DNA of 64,000 bases from an uncultured Parabacteroides sp. (GTDB lineage: Bacteria; Bacteroidota; Bacteroidia; Bacteroidales; Tannerellaceae): assembly GCA_900541965.1 (NCBI GenBank), contig UQLN01000002.1, positions 80,257 to 144,256 of the forward strand, read 5' to 3'. Positions 53,177 to 61,805 of the stretch are shown piece after piece. How positions within the stretch are numbered: position 1 is the first letter of the stretch; the number at the start of each line of letters is the position of its first letter. The notes below the pieces were generated by a model. The model searched no databases, was not told the origin of the DNA, and was given only the letters and a program-made list of their open reading frames with translations. The translations under genes and the position numbers were made by a program.

Positions 53177-54121
53177 TTATGATTGCCTGAATCCTCGCTT
53201 CGGCTTCTTCTTTATTCTCTTTTTCACGGGAATTTGCTCCTCCTCTTTATTGGCATCAGGAGTAAGCAAACCCAATGCAGATGATAAACCCAAATCAGGG
53301 AGATTGAAACTTTGCTTATTTTCAATATCGTTTGAAAGGTTGTCGTCTTGTTTATATGCAACCTTGTTTTCATTCGGTTCGCCTTGCTTATCTGCATACA
53401 AGCCAGTCTGCATATCTGTATTTTTTCTTTCATTGGAAATCTGGCGTTCCTGCATATTAAGTTGTTCGGAGATACTGCCGTTCTTCATGGTGTTGTAATA
53501 CTCAAAAGATTCGATTAGTTCCCGTTTGTAGCCGAATAGCTTGTCAAATCCCTGCTCTGCTTGTTGGAATAGGTTCTTTCTGTCAAAACCACCCTTAACC
53601 GTTCCTTTCTTGGTGTTTTTGTGGTTAGTTAATGGAGATAGCTTTTTCTTATTGGACTGGTCTTTCCGGCTAACAATCAAATGGCAGTGCATATTCAGCT
53701 CATTGTTTGACCTGTCCCGGCTGAAATGTATTTTACCATAGAACTTTATGTCTTCTGCTGATAGTCCTTTATTGAAGTTCCTGGCATATTCGGGAATAAC
53801 CACTTCACGGATATACCGTTTCATGGCTTCGGCTTGTTCCTGTTCGGTATTGCCCATTGCCCGAAGTTCTTTTTCCGATGGGCTTACATGGATAGCGTAA
53901 AACTTGGCATCCGTCTTTAATAACTGACCGATATTACTATCTATATCTTTTACAACCTGTGATTTGTAGATATTATCGTCTGTCAGATTGAAAAAGCCCT
54001 CTGTATAGATTCCTTGCTCCATGCGTTCCATGTCCTCATGTTCACAATAGTTGCATAGCTTTCGGCTACTGCCTGCATTGTTATATGTGCCTTTGGACGG
54101 TGGCGGGAAATCTATATTCAT
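53177..54121 (-). CDS. DUF5712 family mobilization protein (relaxase-like)
   Basis: This 314 aa protein has a relaxase-like HxH motif His145/His147 in 'NMHCHLIVSRKDQ', preceded by 'FYGKIHFSRDRSN', and a basic C-terminal tail ending 'KKRIKKKPKRGFRQS'. It resembles MobB/BfmB-type proteins of Bacteroides mobilizable elements and would nick and carry the element DNA strand. It starts 3 nt after the bfmA-like gene. The annotation as nicking enzyme is family-based. Confidence 0.8.
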   Translation of the reverse strand: MNIDFPPPSKGTYNNAGSSRKLCNYCEHEDMERMEQGIYTEGFFNLTDDNIYKSQVVKDIDSNIGQLLKTDAKFYAIHVSPSEKELRAMGNTEQEQAEAMKRYIREVVIPEYARNFNKGLSAEDIKFYGKIHFSRDRSNNELNMHCHLIVSRKDQSNKKKLSPLTNHKNTKKGTVKGGFDRKNLFQQAEQGFDKLFGYKRELIESFEYYNTMKNGSISEQLNMQERQISNERKNTDMQTGLYADKQGEPNENKVAYKQDDNLSNDIENKQSFNLPDLGLSSALGLLTPDANKEEEQIPVKKRIKKKPKRGFRQS

Positions 54122-54124
54122 GGG

Positions 54125-54730
54125 TTATTCGTTTATCAGGTCGTTTATTTCTGCTCTTAGGTTCTCTTTCCGCTTACCGTCCATTACTCCGCATGTTGCC
54201 AGTTCCGAATACAGGGAAATCAATTTCAGGAGTTTATTATTATTCCGCTCCTGCTTTTTTGATGATGCGTTTATGGATTGGGCAAGCTCGTTTATCTGTT
54301 TAGCTTGGTTGTTAATCACTCCGGCATGTTGGTTGAAAGTTTCGCTTATCTTTTTCAGAACATTATCCTGTAATTCCCGGCTTTGCTCTATTTCAGAAGT
54401 TATTAATCCTTTCTGTTCTTTCAAGGCAGTATCAAAGCGGGTAGCGATTGAATGGCTTGTTCTTATCATCGGGTTTAGCTTATCTTCCTCATAGCTGCGA
54501 ATGAAACGGATAATATCATCCTGCCGTTTGTTGATTTTGGCAAGTTCCGTCTTTACCGATTCAGGCGCATCCGCAGGGTTGATATGGGCTTTATCCAGAT
54601 ATAGGAAAGCCAGTTTTGTAATTTCTCCTTTTTTCAGCGAATAGCGTTTACAAAGTTTTTCTATCAACTTGTCCGTTTCCGCTTCTATCGCTATTGTCGT
54701 AAATATGATATTTCTATTCTGTTTAGCCAT
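54125..54730 (-). CDS. BfmA/BtgA-family mobilization accessory protein
   Basis: This 201 aa protein starts 'MAKQNRNIIFTTIAIEAETDKLIEKL' (shown in part), a ribbon-helix-helix-like N-terminus, and has a long coiled-coil C-terminal half ('KQINELAQSINASSKKQERNNNK'-like). It is typical of relaxosome accessory proteins that bind oriT. An upstream extension to 54757 is possible but 'MAKQNRN' is the normal family start. It is the first gene before the DUF5712 relaxase and just downstream of a hairpin-rich region. Confidence 0.8.
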   Translation of the reverse strand: MAKQNRNIIFTTIAIEAETDKLIEKLCKRYSLKKGEITKLAFLYLDKAHINPADAPESVKTELAKINKRQDDIIRFIRSYEEDKLNPMIRTSHSIATRFDTALKEQKGLITSEIEQSRELQDNVLKKISETFNQHAGVINNQAKQINELAQSINASSKKQERNNNKLLKLISLYSELATCGVMDGKRKENLRAEINDLINE

Positions 54731-55032
54731 AGTTATAACTATTTTATAGCTATTCATATATATAACTTGCTGAAATAGAATTGTATATCAATTCGAGTTA
54801 TAGCAAGTGTTATAACTGTGCTTTATCCTAAAGCACTAAAGCCGAAGGCTTTGCCCCGCAGGGCAAGAGGAAGAACAGGACGAAGTCCAGTTCCCTCTTG
54901 CTCAATTTAGCGAAACGAACAGAGCCGGGAGGCGAGGTTGTTTCGGCTAAATGCGGAGCTACTTTGAAGGCGTAAACTTAAAACAAGCCTTCATCCGCTT
55001 GCGCTATTCTGCTAAGAACATAAAAAGCAGAA
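54731..55032. other. non-coding region upstream of the mobilization genes, candidate oriT
   Basis: This region of about 300 nt has GCAAGAGG (54863-54870) paired with CCTCTTGC (54894-54901) around a partly paired 23-nt centre containing GGAC/GTCC, and a neighbouring GCCGAAGGC/GCCC...GGGC cluster. GC-rich hairpins next to a BfmA-relaxase pair are where oriT is expected. Confidence 0.45.
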
Positions 55033-55389
55033 TCATTCATCATTTTCGTCTTTCTTGTCCTCGTCTTCGGGCTTCGGATGCTTTTTCTCAAAGTCCTGAT
55101 AGGTTTGAAAATCCATATGGGAACGGACAAACTCCCGGACATCAGAAGTGCGGTAATAGGTCTTATGAGCTACCATAAAGAAGGGTAGTTTTTTACTGCT
55201 TCTGTATCGTTGAAGAGTTCTATAACTCACTTTGAGAAGAAAAGCCAAATCTTGGTTATCGAGTAGTTTCTCATCAGGGTCAAATACTTCTTTGGTGTTG
55301 ATGAGTGATTTCAAGTCTTGACCGATCTCACTCAATTTTTTGGATAACTTCTGCATCCATATTTCAAAATCTTCGTTATTGATATACAT
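55033..55389 (-). CDS. excisionase-like helix-turn-helix protein
   Basis: This 118 aa protein has an HTH_17 domain ('LLDNQDLAFLLKVSYRTLQRYR', shown in part, about 41-62), wing 'LPFFMVAHKTYYRTSDV' and a very acidic Lys/Glu/Asp C-terminal tail. It is the third such protein in the element. It is upstream of the oriT-like region and probably a regulator or excision factor. Confidence 0.82.
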   Translation of the reverse strand: MYINNEDFEIWMQKLSKKLSEIGQDLKSLINTKEVFDPDEKLLDNQDLAFLLKVSYRTLQRYRSSKKLPFFMVAHKTYYRTSDVREFVRSHMDFQTYQDFEKKHPKPEDEDKKDENDE

Positions 55390-55472
55390 GATTTACTTCG
55401 TTTTACTGATTAATACTACTTGTGTCCAATGCATTGACGAAGCAAAGGACGGAAGAACGAAGCAAATAAAAT

Positions 55473-55496
55473 AGGGGAATCCCTATGGACTCCCCT
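55473..55496 (-). terminator. terminator of the outer-membrane receptor operon
   Basis: 10-bp stem AGGGGA(A)TCC / GGA(C)TCCCCT (55473-55482 with 55487-55496), one mismatch that is G-U in the minus-strand RNA, followed by ATTTTATTT on the minus strand. It lies about 43 nt past the stop of the 130 aa gene. Confidence 0.68.
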
Positions 55497-55538
55497 AAAG
55501 CCGTTTTGCAAACATCTATAAATTAGTGAATTATAAAA

Positions 55539-55931
55539 TCATCTTTTTTCATCTTTGTTTGCAACCCTGTTTCGATTTTCCCGGATGACGAGATTTTTCA
55601 GGTAATCCAACGCTTTGGTAAGATTGAAAGGTTTGCGCTTGAATACTCTACCCTTAGATTTATGAACGTTCCCAAACGTGAAATTGAAGGCTTGTTCCAG
55701 AGCATGGGCAATATGGATATATGGAACGGAGATTCCTGCTTCATTAACAAATTGCCCGGAGAGTTCAAACGATACGGCTAATTCTCCCATACTGTCAATT
55801 CCCAATCCTTTTCGAGAATTGGGGATAAAATAGACTTTGGGGATATTTGATTGGTTGTTGTTGGAGAAGTGATTTGTTCGCAAGAAAGTAAATTTCAGCA
55901 AATCAATTTCAGATTCAAGCAACATCATCAC
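55539..55931 (-). CDS. hypothetical protein (weak RteC C-terminal likeness)
   Basis: This 130 aa protein has no signal peptide. Its C-terminal half ('IAHALEQAFNFTFGNVHKSKGR') faintly recalls the C-terminal domain of RteC, the regulator of CTnDOT excision, but the likeness is too weak to name it. It lies 25 nt after the 72 aa gene and ends before the terminator 55473-55496. Confidence 0.58.
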   Translation of the reverse strand: MMMLLESEIDLLKFTFLRTNHFSNNNQSNIPKVYFIPNSRKGLGIDSMGELAVSFELSGQFVNEAGISVPYIHIAHALEQAFNFTFGNVHKSKGRVFKRKPFNLTKALDYLKNLVIRENRNRVANKDEKR

Positions 55932-55956
55932 TTTCCGTTGATATACTTTTTTGAGC

Positions 55957-56175
55957 TCATTTTTTTTTCAACTCATAAAAAGATGATGATTTCAAAGAAT
56001 CAAACTCGATACGGGTAATATTCAGTTTCCGAAATATTTCATGATAGCTTTGTTCGGATTGACTGATCGCTATTATCTGTTCCGTAAAATGTTTATAGGC
56101 ATTTTGCATTTCTTCTTTTGAAACTTGTGGAGTGTCAGATAATAGACTGAATAACTCCAAGCTATTTTCATTCAT
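55957..56175 (-). CDS. small hypothetical protein
   Basis: This 72 aa, helical, charged protein ('KEEMQNAYKHFTEQIIAI') is not recognised. It begins 11 nt after the receptor gene stop and precedes the 130 aa gene, so it is probably the middle gene of a three-gene operon. It might be the N-terminal part of a gene split from the 130 aa frame, but the two frames do not join without a change. Confidence 0.5.
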   Translation of the reverse strand: MNENSLELFSLLSDTPQVSKEEMQNAYKHFTEQIIAISQSEQSYHEIFRKLNITRIEFDSLKSSSFYELKKK

Positions 56176-56186
56176 AACAAACTCCT

Positions 56187-58505
56187 TTATTTGTAACTGC
56201 TTTTTATACCATAATCAGTATCCTTATTTTCAATAGACTTACTACTTGAATTGTGAGTTTTTCCAAAACTAAAGTTCCACGTAAGAGTAGCAACAATGGT
56301 TTGGGAGGCACTACTGAAGCTTTCCCGCCTGAAAGGTGACTGATTATTTTTATTCTCTATAATAGTACGTGAAACATTCCGGAATGGATTGAACGCTCCT
56401 ATGCCAAAAGAGAAATTATCGGTGTTATATTGAATGGCTAAATAGTGATAGTTACCGCTTTTAGTAAGGGTTTCACCATACAGCTTTTCGTCAAATGGTT
56501 GTATCTGACCGATAAACATCCATTTCTTATACATTGCCAAAACATTCGCACTATAATAGAAATTAGAATGTGTGTGAGAATAATTCTTCCCTTGACTGTT
56601 GAAATGACTGTACCCACCTGTAAAAGAAAATTGCAGTATGTTTTTTATCATTCCCACCTTTAGGGTCATTTCAGCATTATATTTGTTCCAGCTCTTCATA
56701 TTTTCAGACATTATCAAGAATACATCGCCTTGCTCTTTAAGTGATTCCATGATGGGATTATGCTTGTGATGATGTCTCAGGTTAGCATTGAATGTAAATA
56801 ATCCTTTCTTGTTTTCGTAAAAAAGATTGTTATTCAGATTATTATAGGGCTTTAATGATAAGTTGCCTTTTTCGGCAAGATAAGGGTCGATCCTAATTTC
56901 CGTGTTGGTCAATTCAGCTAAAGTCGGATTGGTCTGAGTCATCTCCACATCGTAACGGATAAAAGAATTTTCATTCAACCTATACCCCAACATGACTTTG
57001 GGCAAAAGGTTATAATAACTCTTATTGGTCGAAGTGTTAGAAAAATGCACTCGATTAATCCGCAACCCAAAAGAATAGCTGAAATTATTTTTACTATGGA
57101 GCCACTCTGAGAAAATAGAAGATTCTGATTGTTTCAAATCTGACTGAAATACTCCATTTTGCTGAATTTCCTGCTTCGTAAATGATTGTACGTGCTTTAC
57201 CCCAAATTTCAAACTTCCATAAGTAAAACTCTTCTCATAAATTCCTTCTGCTATCAATGAATATTTATCGGAAGTCAAACCAAACTGCTCTCTAAAAATA
57301 GTATCAATATCATTGTATTCGATATAGTTGCGATCTGTTTCTGCTTTGATATAACTTCCGACAATGTTGACGTAAATTTTTTGCTGGTTTTTCAAACCAT
57401 GCTCATAGTATAAGTCCATTGTTGGAGTATTTATTTTCTGACTGACACCATCCAATATCTGTCCTATCTCTATGCTATTTTCTTTCAGATTACTTTTGAA
57501 ATCGTTATGCGGATGATCCGTCAAGGCATACTTCAACTTGGCATTAAAGAATGTCGAATCATTTTTTTGATAGTTATAACCGAAAGTAACATCGTGCATC
57601 TGATATGAGTAATCTCCGCCATCTCCGATTTCATCTCTCTGTAATGGGATAGAATTTCTGAACCGATAACTTCCTGTACGTGTCCGGTTGTTGCTGTTGA
57701 TTTTTTGAAAAGCAGTTGTGTAATTCAATGCATATTCCGACTTCCCTTTATTAAACTTAGCGAAAAATACATCTCCACCCGCAAGAATATTCAGGGAGTT
57801 CATCAAGTCCATACCAATAATACCACCCTTATCATCTCTTGTAACAATATAATTAACAATTTTAGATGCTTCTCCATATCTTATTCCTGCATAATCCGAA
57901 TATTCAATCCGTCTGATTTGGCGTGGCTGCAAGGTTAGAATCTCTTCTGATGTCGTATTCACTCCATTGATTTGCAACACAACTTTCCCTCCATCGGAGG
58001 ATGAAATTGTATTCGTCATCGGATTAATGTTCAGTCCCGAAAGCATCATAGTATTCAATAGTTGCATTCCGTTTGCCGAGTGGTCAAGTTGCAGCTTTGT
58101 TGGAAAAACAATCCGTTGATTTATTTTACTGATTGTAGATGAAGCTGAAATGACAATTTCATCAAGCGATAACATCCGTTCACTCAAGAATACATCTATC
58201 TCAACTGATTCTAAAAAGTTTTGCAATAAGATTTTTTTAGTTTCAAAGCCCATGCAGGATATTAATAACACATAATCATCGGAAATGAGGTTTGTAAATC
58301 CAAACCTTCCAATTGTATCACTCACCGTTCCTTCTATAAATACCGAATCCTGCCTGAACAGAGTAACATTGGCGTATTCAACAGGTTCTTTTGTGCTTTG
58401 GTCAAGTATTCTTCCTGTGATATTATTTGATTGCCCAAAGGCATTTAAACTTAGAAACAAGAAGAATACAATGAGATATAATAAATGTTTTTTATTTAAG
58501 TCCAT
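56187..58505 (-). CDS. outer-membrane beta-barrel receptor-like protein
   Basis: This 772 aa protein has a signal peptide ending near 'NAFGQ' (residue 25), a carboxypeptidase-regulatory-like domain ('ITGRILDQSTKEPVEYANVTLF', shown in part, 29-50), a plug-like region ('TPKLQLDHSANG'-type segment near 140) and a large beta-barrel. It resembles TonB-dependent receptor-like proteins of the OMP_b-brl_3 group. It is cargo of the mobile segment, first in a three-gene operon. A TATCTTTG -7 box at 58726-58719 may drive it. The ligand is unknown. Confidence 0.85.
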   Translation of the reverse strand: MDLNKKHLLYLIVFFLFLSLNAFGQSNNITGRILDQSTKEPVEYANVTLFRQDSVFIEGTVSDTIGRFGFTNLISDDYVLLISCMGFETKKILLQNFLESVEIDVFLSERMLSLDEIVISASSTISKINQRIVFPTKLQLDHSANGMQLLNTMMLSGLNINPMTNTISSSDGGKVVLQINGVNTTSEEILTLQPRQIRRIEYSDYAGIRYGEASKIVNYIVTRDDKGGIIGMDLMNSLNILAGGDVFFAKFNKGKSEYALNYTTAFQKINSNNRTRTGSYRFRNSIPLQRDEIGDGGDYSYQMHDVTFGYNYQKNDSTFFNAKLKYALTDHPHNDFKSNLKENSIEIGQILDGVSQKINTPTMDLYYEHGLKNQQKIYVNIVGSYIKAETDRNYIEYNDIDTIFREQFGLTSDKYSLIAEGIYEKSFTYGSLKFGVKHVQSFTKQEIQQNGVFQSDLKQSESSIFSEWLHSKNNFSYSFGLRINRVHFSNTSTNKSYYNLLPKVMLGYRLNENSFIRYDVEMTQTNPTLAELTNTEIRIDPYLAEKGNLSLKPYNNLNNNLFYENKKGLFTFNANLRHHHKHNPIMESLKEQGDVFLIMSENMKSWNKYNAEMTLKVGMIKNILQFSFTGGYSHFNSQGKNYSHTHSNFYYSANVLAMYKKWMFIGQIQPFDEKLYGETLTKSGNYHYLAIQYNTDNFSFGIGAFNPFRNVSRTIIENKNNQSPFRRESFSSASQTIVATLTWNFSFGKTHNSSSKSIENKDTDYGIKSSYK

Positions 58506-58736
58506 ACTTGTTTTCTTATAAATGAGATATAGACACAGAATGCCATCTGTGCCATAATCTTGATTAATAAATGATAATAAAAAATCTGCCCTCAGAAGAT
58601 TCGAAGGCTATAAGAAAACTGAGAAAGGCGTTCTCAGTATAGACTATGCGCGAATTCTAAATGTACGTGCTAATGCACAGCGTATACTTGACATGATTTG
58701 TTTATTCTAAATTCGTTGCAAAGATAAGCTTTTATT
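58506..58736 (-). promoter_or_regulatory. leader and promoter region of the receptor operon
   Basis: It contains a minus-strand TATCTTTG (58726-58719), an inverted repeat ACTGAGAA/TTCTCAGT (58619-58626 with 58632-58639), and the palindromic GTGC-TAAT-GCAC at about 58668-58679. These could be operator or attenuator elements. The IS left end begins only 11 nt beyond the -7 box, so the original upstream promoter context was cut by the IS. Confidence 0.42.
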
Positions 58737-58834
58737 GGCACAGTTGCAAATATCCGTGGCTTATTTTTGTAGTATAGGTCTATATTTTCTTGTTTAATGC
58801 TTAAATGTTTATAAGAAGCATTACCTTTGCACTC

Positions 58835-59266
58835 ATGAGTAAGCGATCAGCATTTGACTATAAGATTCTGGCAAGTTACCTTCTTCCCAAAGGCATACTT
58901 GAGTTCTTCGACGTTACAGCCGTTAATGAAGACCACACTGGCATTATTGAAGAGACTGGTAATGAGCGCGTCCTTCTTCACATCTATCTTGACGAAAAAG
59001 ATGCACGGGAAGAAGAGTGGCACGACCTTAAGCCCAATGGTTTCACGGAAAGCCGTCAGGTTAACGACTTTCCTATCCGTGATCACAAGGTCGTTCTTCA
59101 TGTCAGACGTCGCAGATGGTTAACGGCAGAAGGCAGAAACATAATCCTTGACAGGTACTCGTTGCTTGCTGATAACACCAGCTACTCTAAGGAGTTTGCT
59201 GATGTCTTAAAAAAAATATTTGGATACCTACCCGATAACGGCCCGCTCGCTGGGGCTATACTTTAA
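58835..59266 (+). CDS. ISAon1 transposase N-terminal region (ORF A)
   Basis: This 143 aa protein starts 'MSKRSAFDYKILASYLLPKG' and contains 'HVRRRRWLTAEGR', typical of the ISAon1 transposase N-terminal region. An earlier ATG at 58805 is possible. The frame overlaps ORF B by 47 nt around an A8 run (59209-59216) that could allow ribosomal or transcriptional slippage. Reaching ORF B would need a +1 shift. Confidence 0.82.
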   Translation: MSKRSAFDYKILASYLLPKGILEFFDVTAVNEDHTGIIEETGNERVLLHIYLDEKDAREEEWHDLKPNGFTESRQVNDFPIRDHKVVLHVRRRRWLTAEGRNIILDRYSLLADNTSYSKEFADVLKKIFGYLPDNGPLAGAIL

Positions 59267-60296
59267 GGTAGATGGCAATAACCTGGAGCGTGCTTACAAG
59301 GATCATCTGAGCGGTTTCCGTAATTGGGAACAAGCCAGTCATGCAGAGGACTGGGTGCTGCATCCTAAGAACATAGGCAAACGACTGGGCATTGACGAGA
59401 CCATGCTTCACAAGGATCTGATGACATTCTTGACCAACAAAGAAGGGCATGGAAAACGTCACACCTTAATAGCAGCTGTAAAAGGCACTAAGGCCTCAGA
59501 CATTATCAATGTTCTTATGCAGATACCGCAGGAACAGCGAGAGCAGGTCGAGGAAGTTACCATGGACTTCTCTGACAGCATGTTTGCTGTCGTCACAGAA
59601 GCCTTTCCTAATGCAGCCATAGTCATTGACTGCTTCCATATCGTCAAGCGTTGTATCGAAGCAGTGGAGGAACTCCGCCTCAAAGCTAAACGAGAAGCAC
59701 AGAAAGCACAAAACAAGGAGAAGGCCATGTTCAAAAAGAAACTTGAACAGCTGATAAAGAGCCGTAAATACTACCGCAAGAAACATCCAAAGAAATACAA
59801 AGGCAAGAAGCGGGGACGCAAGCCACAGAGGTTGAACAAACGCTTCAGGCCAACCATGCTTGCCAATGGCGAGACTGTCATAGAACTGCTGACAAGAAGC
59901 AAGTATCTGCTGAGTGTGAGTGGTGAGAAATGGACAGACAGGCAGAAAACACGTGCAAAGATACTTTTCAGGATGTTCCCAAAGATAAAGGAAGCATATA
60001 CTTTGATTTGTAGCCTAAGAAGCGTGTTTAGCAACAAGTCTATCGACCGGGGTACTGCTAAGGTTAAACTGCATGAGTGGTATCAGAAGGTATTAGCTTG
60101 TACGTTGCGTGAAGTAAAGGCTGCAAGGGATGCCATCAAGTATAAGGAAGAAGAAGTACTAAATTACTTCATAAACAGATCAACCAATGCTCATGCTGAA
60201 TCTCTTAACTCTAAGTTGAAAGGCTTTAGAGCACAACTACGCGGTGTGCAGGATTTACCTTTCTTTATGTTCAGAGCGTCTATGATCTTTGGATAA
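59220..60296 (+). CDS. ISAon1/ISL3-type DDE transposase (ORF B)
   Basis: This 358 aa DDE transposase has 'LGIDETMLHKD', 'VTMDFSDSMFAVV', 'IVIDCFHIVKRC' and 'NAHAESLNSKLKGFRAQLRG', providing the acidic catalytic residues. Only a TTG at 59220 starts the frame, just after an A8 run, so it is probably made by frameshifting from ORF A or by re-initiation. It appears otherwise intact and ends 12 nt before the right inverted repeat. Confidence 0.88.
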   Translation: MDTYPITARSLGLYFKVDGNNLERAYKDHLSGFRNWEQASHAEDWVLHPKNIGKRLGIDETMLHKDLMTFLTNKEGHGKRHTLIAAVKGTKASDIINVLMQIPQEQREQVEEVTMDFSDSMFAVVTEAFPNAAIVIDCFHIVKRCIEAVEELRLKAKREAQKAQNKEKAMFKKKLEQLIKSRKYYRKKHPKKYKGKKRGRKPQRLNKRFRPTMLANGETVIELLTRSKYLLSVSGEKWTDRQKTRAKILFRMFPKIKEAYTLICSLRSVFSNKSIDRGTAKVKLHEWYQKVLACTLREVKAARDAIKYKEEEVLNYFINRSTNAHAESLNSKLKGFRAQLRGVQDLPFFMFRASMIFG

Positions 60297-60317
60297 CATG
60301 ATTATATTGCCACGGAC

Positions 60318-60596
60318 TTATGCAACTGTGCCGGCAATCTTCCAATTTTCACGGTTGATGCAGTATTTTACTTTGGGAGTTTCTATTTCTCCCTGTATCA
60401 ATCCTGCATCTTTCAGCTCTTTCAGATGCTGAGAAACAGTTGCTTTAGAAATCGGCAGTACCTCATGTATATCTCCGAAAAAACACGTATTTTGCTTTAT
60501 CAGAAATTCAAGAATTGCCATTCTCGCTGGATGTCCCATTGCTTTGGCGAACCGGGCAAGTTGCTCTTGAGTTGTAGTATATTCTTTATTATCCAT
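60318..60596 (-). CDS. arsR: ArsR-family arsenic regulator, 3' end replaced by IS
   Basis: This 92 aa winged-helix repressor has 'KAMGHPARMAILEFL', 'NTCFFGDIHEVLPISKATVSQHL' (shown in part; Cys in the metal-sensing helix region) and 'VKYCINRENWKIA'. After 'KIA' the frame enters the IS right repeat at 60332 and stops within it, so the last residues ('GTVA') and the stop codon come from the IS and about 15-20 native residues are lost. The start 'MDNKEYT' is chosen over 60635. It is same-strand with the arsC/permease fragment at 47 kb. Confidence 0.82.
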   Translation of the reverse strand: MDNKEYTTTQEQLARFAKAMGHPARMAILEFLIKQNTCFFGDIHEVLPISKATVSQHLKELKDAGLIQGEIETPKVKYCINRENWKIAGTVA

Positions 60597-60863
60597 TTTC
60601 ACGGTGTTGTTTGTTGTTCGCAAAATTACGAGCATATTTCGGAATGCGCAAGTGTTTCCGATTATTTTTATTTGTGCAGTATCATTTTAACTTATCTTTA
60701 GTCGAAAAGAGATAAGAGCGAATACAATCCAATAATTCACCCTTATCTCTTTGTTTTGTTTTTATCCCGTTCGGATGGATTTCATCTTTCGCACATAATC
60801 CCGAACGTCCGATTATAATATAGTCGCCGATGAAATTTTCCACCGGACTATGTTCTATGGTTG

Positions 60864-61805
60864 TTACAATCTCATTCCTCGTTTGCGTTTCTTCTTTCTA
60901 CGAAGTATCTCTGCCATTTCCTGATTGGCTTCTACATCAGCAGCGTTGCAAGAAGAATCACTACCGTTCAGCAATCCCAATGAACCGTTGAAGAACTCAC
61001 TTTGTGCTATGCTGGATGGTGTACTTGGTGTAGCAACTTCATATTCGTTGGTCATCATTCCTTTCCGTTCCCTGCATCTGTTACTCTGCAAAGCTGCGTC
61101 AATCTTGGAATAGCTGAAACGCCTATCCACCTTGGACCCGTTGAAGTGGTAGCCGTTCTTGGTGAACACTACGCCTTGTATCTCGTCCGTCTGTCCTCTG
61201 TGGCTGAAATGCACTTCCACTCCTTGCCGTTTTAGATTTGCGACAAGCACGCCCCAGTTTCCACATATGCCGACTTCCGTTTTAAGGATGTCGTAAAGCT
61301 CGTACTTTGTCTTATCCGGCTCTTTCAATCGGTTGCGTTTGACATTCTCCTTCCCGTTTGCCATGTGCAAGCCATATATCAAGGTTAGTTCCTTGCAGAT
61401 ACGGGTACTGCGCAGACGCTCGTGCCTGTCGGATATGGTATTGCCGTTGTTGTCTATGCGGTTGAAGGCGATATGCACGTGCGGATGCTCCTTGTCGAAA
61501 TGACGGGCGATGAAGAACTGCGTGTCCTTGATTCCCATCCGTTCCATATATTCAAGTGCGATACCTCCCATGACACAGTTCGTCAGACGTGGCTCATCCT
61601 CTTTGGAAAAACTCAATGCGATATGCCCGACAGGTTTCGCCACATTGCCGTTCATCAGCGACTGGGCATTGAAACTCATGGCAATGGTTTCCTTGTTCTC
61701 CATAAACAAGCCATCATATGCGACAACTTGGGCATTCTTTCCTTTATCAAGGATATAATCCACCACACCCTTGAAGTCGCTTCCCTTTACGATTTTCGCC
61801 ATCAT
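60864..61805 (-). CDS. MobB-type relaxase / mobilization nuclease
   Basis: This 313 aa protein carries the relaxase three-His motif in 'HFDKEHPHVHIAFNRIDNNG' (His107, His109, His111) with 'VGHIALSFSKED' upstream. Its Lys/Arg-rich C-terminus ends 'RRKKKRKRGMRL'. It nicks oriT for transfer. The start overlaps the mobC stop (ATGA at 61802-61805), so the two are translated together. The family is that of Bacteroides mobilizable transposons. Confidence 0.9.
   Translation of the reverse strand: MMAKIVKGSDFKGVVDYILDKGKNAQVVAYDGLFMENKETIAMSFNAQSLMNGNVAKPVGHIALSFSKEDEPRLTNCVMGGIALEYMERMGIKDTQFFIARHFDKEHPHVHIAFNRIDNNGNTISDRHERLRSTRICKELTLIYGLHMANGKENVKRNRLKEPDKTKYELYDILKTEVGICGNWGVLVANLKRQGVEVHFSHRGQTDEIQGVVFTKNGYHFNGSKVDRRFSYSKIDAALQSNRCRERKGMMTNEYEVATPSTPSSIAQSEFFNGSLGLLNGSDSSCNAADVEANQEMAEILRRKKKRKRGMRL

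Larger units (their letters stand above)
58737..60332 (+). mobile_element. ISAon1-type insertion sequence
   Basis: The 1,596-bp element is bounded by 24-bp imperfect inverted repeats: GGCACAGTTGCA...TCCGTGGC at 58737-58760 and its complement at 60309-60332. It encodes two overlapping transposase frames. I saw no target-site duplication in the flanks, consistent with a deletion or rearrangement after insertion. Confidence 0.83.

Noticed and set aside
53172..54494. Plus-strand frames of 66-147 aa opposite the mobilization genes
   Set aside because: They are antisense to the DUF5712 and BfmA genes, which have clear family motifs. The products are hydrophobic low-information shadows.
55539..56175. 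The 72 and 130 aa frames as a single gene split by a frameshift
   Set aside because: They are separated by 25 nt with their own start and stop, and no conserved protein spans both that I can recognise.
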